64,000 nt of DNA, from contig OZ316894.1 of NCBI GenBank assembly GCA_973895155.1, positions 6,014,001-6,078,000 on the forward strand, read 5' to 3'. This DNA is from Marsupella aquatica (Eukaryota; Marchantiophyta). Made by a program: the position numbers and the translations under genes. Below the pieces are notes generated by a model that was given only the letters and a program-made list of their open reading frames with translations, searched no databases and was not told where the DNA came from. Positions 57,701 through 64,000 of this stretch are shown piece by piece (the first letter of the stretch is position 1; the number at the start of each line of letters is the position of its first letter).

Positions 57701-58247
57701 AGTAGTATCAGTCTGACCTCACAGGAAGTTGTGAATGTCCATCTGATTTCCGACTGCCATTGTCATCAATAGGTTCTCTTGACAGACTTCTTTGGATCTG
57801 TGATGGAAGTGGAGCACACAACAACTGCATATCCGTATAAAGGTCGTACCGAGAAAGCCCCAAGGTCAGGGAAGGAAGAAGAGTATGCGGTAGCTGAAGA
57901 CCGGATTTTTCAGAAAACAGCTGTAAAGGTAAGCAGTATGATAGGCCCTTTTATTTAGAGGCTCACTGTGTCGGATAAGTCGTTAGGGTAGATTTCAATG
58001 ACAATGGACTGCAGTATTTGGTTGTGAGGACCATGCTAGCATATCCGCTAATTATTGTGGATATTGCATTCCTGTCATGTGCTGGTGGCAGGCAAAAGAC
58101 AGACTCCAAACCCCTGGTTGGGCTGCGTTGGGTTCAATTTCCGAAGGATTGGACATTCCAGTTGTTTTTGGACTCATTGTGCTTGCTGTCGCTGTGAGCA
58201 TGTCATCCTTCTGGTATTCAGGGATTCCACAAGGAAAAGTGCGGTAA
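54723..58247 (+). CDS. GPI8: GPI transamidase catalytic subunit GPI8/PIG-K, 10 exons
   Basis: Cysteine protease of the caspase-like C13 (legumain) family that cuts the C-terminal signal of proteins and joins them to a GPI anchor, in the ER. Exons 54723-54856, 55315-55356, 55598-55742, 56066-56295, 56556-56613, 56782-56859, 57273-57361, 57561-57642, 57773-57928, 58092-58247; all GT/AG and in phase; 389 aa, the usual size. The protein has a signal peptide ([11 protein letters not shown]), [48 protein letters not shown], the catalytic His in [11 protein letters not shown], the catalytic Cys in [11 protein letters not shown], and [16 protein letters not shown]. The C-terminal membrane span is [19 protein letters not shown]. 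No lesion. It acts with GAA1, PIG-T, PIG-S and PIG-U. Confidence 0.97.
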
Positions 58248-59218
58248 TGGTGTGGCAATTGGATGGATCTAACCTTAGCCTGCTGAGCATCTCTGAATAT
58301 TGTAGATGTTCACCCTGTCATCGGAGATGGGACCCACATTATTTACTCGGATGAACGACCTCGAAGTTTACTTGTGAGTACAAAGCGAGGGCATCCCAAA
58401 TTCTGGTGCCAAAACAAGGAAGACATCGCTTTGCCAAGACATTGCCAAAATCCAAGCTCGTTAGTAAGTGTTTCTGGTTGTGATCCCACGCTGCAGGGCA
58501 TATGACCCATGAGTGAGGTCACCTGAACGTCTGTTGGTAATTTGATTCGGAAGCCATTTATGCTATGAAGCAGGCCTCAGAAATTGTGCCCCAGATGCTT
58601 GGAAGGTCCTTATGGAAACCATTTGGCAGATACACCTGTGAGATGTGAGTCATCTGCACTGTGAAATCTTGGATGTTTCGGTCCCCTCTGGACGTCACCG
58701 AGACCAAATATACTGGGAACACTCTTGTGTGCAAGAGTTGCAATCACAAGGGAGACATGGCTGCCAATCGATTTATTCTTGGGCAACGGAAGTCATGTTT
58801 GTGCAATATGTCTGTTGACACGGCAGTGTTACTCAAAAGCCCATGACAACATTCGAAGTTCAGTACCAAGACATTACAAACCGAGTGCCAAGATTGTGCT
58901 CTGTGTGTACACGAAGGGGCATTTGTTCTCTTGCACGAATGAGATCTGCGTAGTGTTAATGGCGGCTGAACTTCAGATATAATTAGCTCCTTGCAGCTCA
59001 CTTGCATATCATAATGAGAAGAAAATTTGCCTCTTCGTATTAATTTAGACTCAATCCTCGCCTCATAGGATTGCCCAAATAGGTGAATGGAAGTCCTGGC
59101 GGTTATCAAGCTAGATGTGATTTTTTTTTGAAATATTCATCCTTCACTCTGTCTGATTTAGCCAACAACGCTGCTCTATTAACTATGGTTATGTGAATAT
59201 TGACTAGTCTCCTATCAT

Positions 59219-59272
59219 AGTGTTCCAGTTCGAATAGAAACAAACGTTTGTTTCTATTCGAACTGGAACACT
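59219..59272. repeat. Perfect 54-bp palindrome without loop
   Basis: The two 27-bp halves (first half begins AGTGTTCCAGTTCGAATAGA) are exact reverse complements about the centre CAAAC|GTTTG between 59245 and 59246. Confidence 0.97.
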
Positions 59273-59477
59273 GGCGGAATTGGATGACAAACGTACAACT
59301 GTTTAGGAGTTTCGAATGGTGGCCCTGACTGAGAATCCTACTGAAATTTTATTATAGAAGTTAACTCCCAGAATGTTGGTAGTCAATCCTCAAAGACAGG
59401 TGACCAATTCTGTCAGTAGACTATGAGTATATCCTATGGTTGTCATTGCACCCAGGTTTTTTTATCAGACGGCCCGA

Positions 59478-59643
59478 GTCTCCCTCAAGATGACTTTGAC
59501 CACCTTTGGGTTAGTTGACGAGGGGTCAGTCGAGTGGTCCAGTCCTCCCATCCTCTGCCAGCCTCTGTCCAGGAACAGCCTATCCTTGCACACAACCTCA
59601 TCTCTGTCCTGCTAAGGGCGGTCAAAGTCACCTTGAGGGAGAC
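59478..59643. mobile_element. Short hairpin MITE-like element
   Basis: The left arm GTCTCCCTCAAGATGACTTT (then GACCACC) and the right arm GGCGGTCAAAGTCACCTTGA (then GGGAGAC) are reverse complements with two mismatches in 27 bp. A 112-bp middle separates them. No ORF. Confidence 0.6.
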
Positions 59644-60744
59644 CAAAGCCATCCAATGACATAACTAGGTGTGATGAGAGCCATCCATCCAATGACATAA
59701 CTAGGTGCGATGAGAGCCATTGGATGTGAGGGAGCTAACCCAATTTAATTTTCTCAATACACAAATGAAGGCAGTGACATTATGATAAATAGAAAAAAAT
59801 CAACTGCAAGGTATGCCAAAAAAAGAGTGACATTCTAGTAAATCTTAGTTGTTTTGTTTGATTCCCTTTGAGATTAAATTTGGACTCTATGATGAGTGAA
59901 AAAGGTTCCAAACTTTCAAGTGGCTCCTTCATGCAGTCTGCCTTTTGGATGGGATAATGTCCTGGTTAGACGGCACTATGAAATATAATGCCCCTCCCCA
60001 CCCCCCCAAATGAGGGTTGTAGCCCAAGTTTTGAGGGGCGTTGTTCTCATAATGCTTGTATCTAGGACATTACATATGGTAAAACATTGAGTGTATTTCC
60101 ATAACAGACAAGAAAGAATGAATCTCCGAAATAAAAAAATTGAAGTTAAAGGGCTATGCAAGCAGTATTTTACCATGCAATTTGGCCAAAAACATGAAAA
60201 AAGCTAAAAACAAATCTTGTGATCTTTCATACAATTTATTATTTTATTCTAATGGTAACACTATATTTGGGTTTTACCTTTTCACTTTTATTATGTTTCA
60301 CATAATCCCCTCCTCAAAAGAAGCGATGTTGTATGGAAAATTAATGTATTAACATATATATAATATATTAATGATATATACATACATATTTTAATCACTT
60401 CTTGTTAGTCAAGTCTTTTTTTATTTTCTCTTTACAATTTGTATATATGAAGAAAATGTAAATGAAAAAAAATCTGTACTAACAAGAAGTGACCCTCCCA
60501 GTCACTAGTGATCTACATTTCTTGTAAAGCCAATCCTAGCTGCCCTTTGGCCTGGTGTCTCACTCCCACCCATCTAATAATGTCTCTATGTGTGGGATGG
60601 TGGGGCTCAATCCCAGGTTACCCTTGGTCCTGGTGGCATAATCCTGGCCATCTCATGTTTTACTGTGCCGGTTGTTGGCTCAATCTCAATCTTTAGCCCT
60701 ACAATTTATCGGTCTGAATTTGTTGCCTTTCCTATAATGTGTTT

Positions 60745-60856
60745 CTTCCTTTCCTTTCCTTTCCTTTCCTTGTCTCTTCTCTTCTCTTCTCTTCTCTTCC
60801 CTCTTCTCTTCTCTTCTCTCCTTTCCTTTCCTTTCCTTTCCTTTCCTTTCCTTGTG
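60745..60856. repeat. Pyrimidine microsatellite (CTTTC)n / (TTCTC)n
   Basis: About 110 bp of pure or near-pure pyrimidine made of TTTCC and CTTCT pentamers. The Lys/Glu/Arg-rich frames on the minus strand here are repeat translations. Confidence 0.97.
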
Positions 60857-61977
60857 TTTGTCCGTCCACGTGTTCAATTGGGTTTGTTTCCTTCGCTCGC
60901 TGTCTTGCTCGCGTGCTTGCTCTCCAGCCGCTCTCTGTCATCAGTCAGCTGCTTTCCCGGTGAGCCAGGATTTGGCTATGGGTTTCGACTCAGACCCAAT
61001 GAGAGTTTTCCAGCTCCGGACATGCAGAATCACCCTTTGACGACCTCGTTTCACTTCGAAGAGCTTCGCTGAGAAGGACGGGGGATGGCCCCGAAGTATG
61101 ATACAGATTTCTAGCAAGGCATGACGTACTTTGAGATTCGCATCTGCTGTATGCGGAGGTTGTGACGAGAGAAGAGAGACTGCCCCAATTTATTTCGAGC
61201 AAAGAGAAGGTCGGTTCGGAATCCTTTGCATGTTGTGTTTCTGGGGTCGTCTTTGTCGATTGTGCGCGGTGTGCTGAAACGTTGGTGAGTGGTGTGTTTG
61301 GGGACGAATCACTGTTCTGATAAGGGGAATGGGTGGGATTCCGGTGCAGCATTGATTTCCGTCTGCAGAAGGAATTGTTTGGGTTTTGGGATAAGGGGGG
61401 AAAATGAGCACACATAGCTGGGAGTGGGATCTTGGAAGTGGGAGCCCTAATCCTGTACTGAACAAAGTAGAAGTTGACGGATCACAGGGCAGATATTGAG
61501 GAGTAAAGGGATTTGCAACTGGGCAGGAATTGGCTTGGGGCTACTGAGAGCATATCCCATGGATTGGAGGAAGGCTGGCAGCAGCAGCAGCAACAAGAGG
61601 AGGAGCAGACATGCAGATGTTGGGAAGAAGATGGTAGGCTTCAGTGGAGGTTCAGTAATGTCGATGGGCAGGTTGCCGACCCTCGTTTCATGGCAGGCGC
61701 AGCAGTTCGGAATTGTCCAGTTAGGGATTGTAAATGTCTCCGGGGGCGGGAATCTTTAGGTGGCTTTAGCAGGAGGGCAGCTCATCTGAGAATTCCCAGG
61801 TAGAAATGAAGCTTGGTGGCTTGCTTGAAGCAGCCTGTCGAGGTGACTACTTGCGTGTATCCAGAAGAGGCAGTGTCGAGGATCTTGACGCACCTGAGCC
61901 GAAATTGGTCAAGGAGTGAATTGCTCTGCCATTATCTTTAAACACAGTCTGCATAAGGAAGTGGAATCTGAAGGAAT
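60857..61977. promoter_or_regulatory. Probable leader of the SMP/C2 gene
   Basis: No recognisable gene. A short upstream frame starting at ATG 60978 ends TGA at 61038 (20 codons). Several short frames follow up to 61803. The region probably holds the 5' leader, possibly with an intron, of the gene starting at 61978. Confidence 0.4.
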
Positions 61978-64000
61978 ATGGCACTTGCTTGTTCTCATCG
62001 ATTAAGTAGATTGGACAGTGGAGGAGGGTTCGGTCCTCCATCCCTTCCTCCACTTTACCCACCACCAGCTTCGTCCTTTTGGGGAATACGGCTCGGGGGA
62101 GAATCCTCTAGAAGGTGTAGGGGAACAGCTGCACTGGCTTCTGATGATAGATTCTTTAGGAGGAGCTTCCGGCGGAAATCGTTAGGACGGCTCCAGACTT
62201 ACCGCTCGCTTAGAAATCTGTCCAGGTTTGGGGTGGGAGAAGACATTGAAAAGCAGGTCGCGTTCTATTGCTTGGGAGTGGCTGCCCACAGAGTATTCAT
62301 CCAGACTGCACAGAATGGATCAATTGCATTGCCAAATCCAATGAACAAAAGGGTGGGCTTGCTGCAGAAGGTGCGAAGCGCTGTGGGAGTGGTGTCTCTC
62401 CCACAGCGTGTTCCTCTCTGGCCTACAACTGGGCCTGCACGGGACGTTCTGTTTGCCTCGTTGGGTGCTCTGTTTGCCTTTCTGTTCGCAGGTTTAATAT
62501 CTCGGATCTGGAGGTTGGAAGACAATGATGTCAAAGCAGCTGCACTGGAAAGAGGTGGAGCTATGATGCCAGAGCTTGGAGTCAACTTAGGTCAAAAAGA
62601 ATCCGTTGAGTGGGTAAACATGCTCATTTATAAAATTTGGAAAGTCTACCGACGCAGCCTCGAGGGTTGGCTCGTTCATCTTTTGCAGCCTGCAATTGAT
62701 AAGCTTGGAAAGCCTGACTACGTTCAAAGAGTGGAGATTACTGAGCTGAACTTGGATTACGAGCCTATATCAGTTAGGAAGGTGCGGCGGAGAGCTTCGA
62801 GGCGAGCGAACGATTTACAGTATCAATTCGGTGTGCGCTATACTGGCGGAGCTAGATGCTTGCTCAATTTAGAATTAGTGAAAGCCGGAATTGGAGCGTC
62901 GGTACCTGTGGGAGTCTATGACCTGGATGTGGACGCGGAGTTATGGGTGAAACTGCGGTTGGCTCCAGTGAAGCCTTATGTTGGGACTCTTTCCATCGCA
63001 TTTGTGCGATTACCGACCATCAAACTCGTCCTTGCACCCTTCAAAATTGTGAATCTTTTTGCCATTCCTTTCCTATCTAGCTTCTTGTCTAAGCTGCTGA
63101 CAGTAGACCTTCCACGCCTTCTAGTCTTGCCTCGTCACATCACTTTTGACTTTCTCCCGCATGGTCAGGATCCACTCACGTCTAGCTTGATGGATTTGTT
63201 GAAGAGTGAAGCCGTCGCCGAAGCATCGTCTCAAACGGAGCCCACAGAGGCTTTTGTGGGGGAGCTCTCTGTTACAGTTTGCGAGGCAAGGGACCTTCCA
63301 ATCCAGGGTTTAGTGGGCTGGAGTAACCCATATGTTACACTAGCCTTGGGGGACCAGGTGACCGAGAGCAAACGCAATAAGGAAACCTCTCACCCATCTG
63401 GTTACAGAGATCCTGTCTGGAACCAGGACTTCCAGTTTCTTGTCGAGGATCCCAGGAAGCAAAAGCTGGTGTTGAGAGTGCGTGACAGCTCTTTGACCCT
63501 GAATCCGAATATTGGATATTGTGAAGTGTCTTTGGCAAACCTCCAGGATTGTGTGCCCAGGACACATTGGGTTTCTCTGACCAGAGAGGGGACCTTTGGG
63601 CCAAGGAAGGTGTCCGGAAAATTGAGACTCATATTTACCTTCAAGTCTTTCGTTGAGGAAGAAAATAGTGACCCTGCTTCACCCTACATCAAGGTCTTCA
63701 ACAACGATTCCATGGACGAACTGGAACAGGTTGGCATCCGCCCAAGTAAAAAGGGTCTGGACATGCAGCCTAAGTCCAAAACGGTGCCTTTACCCGGACC
63801 CGGTTGGGAAAGCATTTTATCTGATGATTCGAACGGGTCGGGTTCTGATTCGGATGTAGAATTCTCTCCTGCTAAGGTGCTGGTCAGCAATGAAGTGGCT
63901 GATGATACAGGCGAGCGAGAGGTGGCGTTCAGTGGTCCTGGTGAAGGGAGAGGGGGTTCTACTTCAGGGATTGTGTGGCTTGCTGTGTTGACAACGGTAG
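61978..64000 (+). CDS. NTMC2T5: SMP/C2-domain membrane lipid-transfer protein, NTMC2T5-like, 3' end outside
   Basis: One uninterrupted frame from ATG 61978 (first ATG after an in-frame TGA at 61969) to the edge: 674 codons. It resembles the plant N-terminal-TM-C2 type 5 proteins, synaptotagmin/E-Syt relatives thought to move lipids at membrane contacts. Residues 1-120 are Arg/Ser/Pro-rich, transit-peptide-like. A membrane span lies at about 156-178 (DVLFASLGALFAFLFAGLIS). The SMP domain is about 205-400: SVEWVNMLIYKIWKVYR, LLQPAIDKLGKPDYVQRVEI, RANDLQYQFGVRYTGGAR, LPRLLVLPRHITFDF. A C2 domain is about 427-545 (FVGELSVTVCEARDLP, DPVWNQDFQFLV, GYCEVSLANLQDCVP). An acidic Ser-rich linker follows, then the hydrophobic GIVWLAVLTTV at the edge, perhaps a second span. 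The C2 site has Asn450 where the consensus is Asp (NPYV). Confidence 0.92.
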   Translation, partial: MALACSHRLSRLDSGGGFGPPSLPPLYPPPASSFWGIRLGGESSRRCRGTAALASDDRFFRRSFRRKSLGRLQTYRSLRNLSRFGVGEDIEKQVAFYCLGVAAHRVFIQTAQNGSIALPNPMNKRVGLLQKVRSAVGVVSLPQRVPLWPTTGPARDVLFASLGALFAFLFAGLISRIWRLEDNDVKAAALERGGAMMPELGVNLGQKESVEWVNMLIYKIWKVYRRSLEGWLVHLLQPAIDKLGKPDYVQRVEITELNLDYEPISVRKVRRRASRRANDLQYQFGVRYTGGARCLLNLELVKAGIGASVPVGVYDLDVDAELWVKLRLAPVKPYVGTLSIAFVRLPTIKLVLAPFKIVNLFAIPFLSSFLSKLLTVDLPRLLVLPRHITFDFLPHGQDPLTSSLMDLLKSEAVAEASSQTEPTEAFVGELSVTVCEARDLPIQGLVGWSNPYVTLALGDQVTESKRNKETSHPSGYRDPVWNQDFQFLVEDPRKQKLVLRVRDSSLTLNPNIGYCEVSLANLQDCVPRTHWVSLTREGTFGPRKVSGKLRLIFTFKSFVEEENSDPASPYIKVFNNDSMDELEQVGIRPSKKGLDMQPKSKTVPLPGPGWESILSDDSNGSGSDSDVEFSPAKVLVSNEVADDTGEREVAFSGPGEGRGGSTSGIVWLAVLTTV

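Larger units (their letters stand above)
58248..60735. other. Intergenic with MITE-like hairpins
   Basis: 3' side of GPI8, then noncoding sequence with a 54-bp perfect palindrome (59219-59272), a 166-bp inverted-repeat element (59478-59643), a short direct repeat (GCCATCCAATGACATAACTA at about 59650 and 59687) and a 15-bp inverted-repeat pair (60395-60492). No gene seen. Confidence 0.5.

Noticed and set aside
60686-60941. Lys/Glu/Arg-rich minus-strand ORFs
   Set aside because: Translation of the pyrimidine microsatellite.

Overview
The window is nuclear DNA of a land plant. It holds intron-rich genes with GT/AG introns, plant-type housekeeping genes (GLYR reductase, GPI8, a plant multi-spanning metallophosphoesterase, an NTMC2T5-like SMP/C2 protein), a dirigent gene, and many transposons between them. 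The intronless dirigent gene and the kinds of transposon present suggest a seed-free plant (moss, liverwort, hornwort or lycophyte), but this is inference and I do not name a species. I saw no rRNA, tRNA or CRISPR array. Gene models below were built by hand from splice sites, reading-frame phase and remembered family motifs. No database search was run.

Layout. 0.2-3.55 kb: minus-strand glyoxylate/succinic semialdehyde reductase, nine exons visible, running off the left edge. 3.86-4.02 kb: 39-bp tandem repeat. 4.7-10.4 kb: decayed PIF/Harbinger-like DNA transposon with an RPA-like OB-fold ORF and a DDE transposase on the plus strand and a Myb/trihelix-like ORF on the minus strand. 11.15-12.02 kb: first copy of an ~0.85-kb dispersed repeat (second copy at 52.7-53.5 kb). 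13.6-21.6 kb: large minus-strand element with zinc-finger, RNase-H-like (P-like) transposase and barrel-like C-terminal segments, broken by a frameshift and a stop. 22-29.5 kb: mostly noncoding, AT-rich, with minisatellites and MITE-like hairpins. 29.55-30.15 kb: dirigent gene. 30.5-33 kb: tandem-repeat field. 35.6-39.6 kb: broken non-LTR retrotransposon with reverse transcriptase and a C-terminal restriction-like endonuclease.

43.0-58.25 kb is the most gene-like part. It has a 15-exon, 1019-aa membrane metallophosphoesterase followed on the same strand by the 10-exon GPI8/PIG-K catalytic subunit of GPI transamidase. From 61.98 kb to the right edge runs an uninterrupted reading frame for a membrane-anchored SMP/C2 lipid-transfer protein (NTMC2T5-like) that continues past the window.

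How the genes relate: GPI8 (and possibly the metallophosphoesterase) belong to ER membrane/GPI biology, the SMP/C2 protein to membrane contact sites, GLYR to aldehyde detoxification, and the dirigent protein to apoplastic phenylpropanoid coupling. I see no operon-like logic. The transposons explain most of the remaining sequence.
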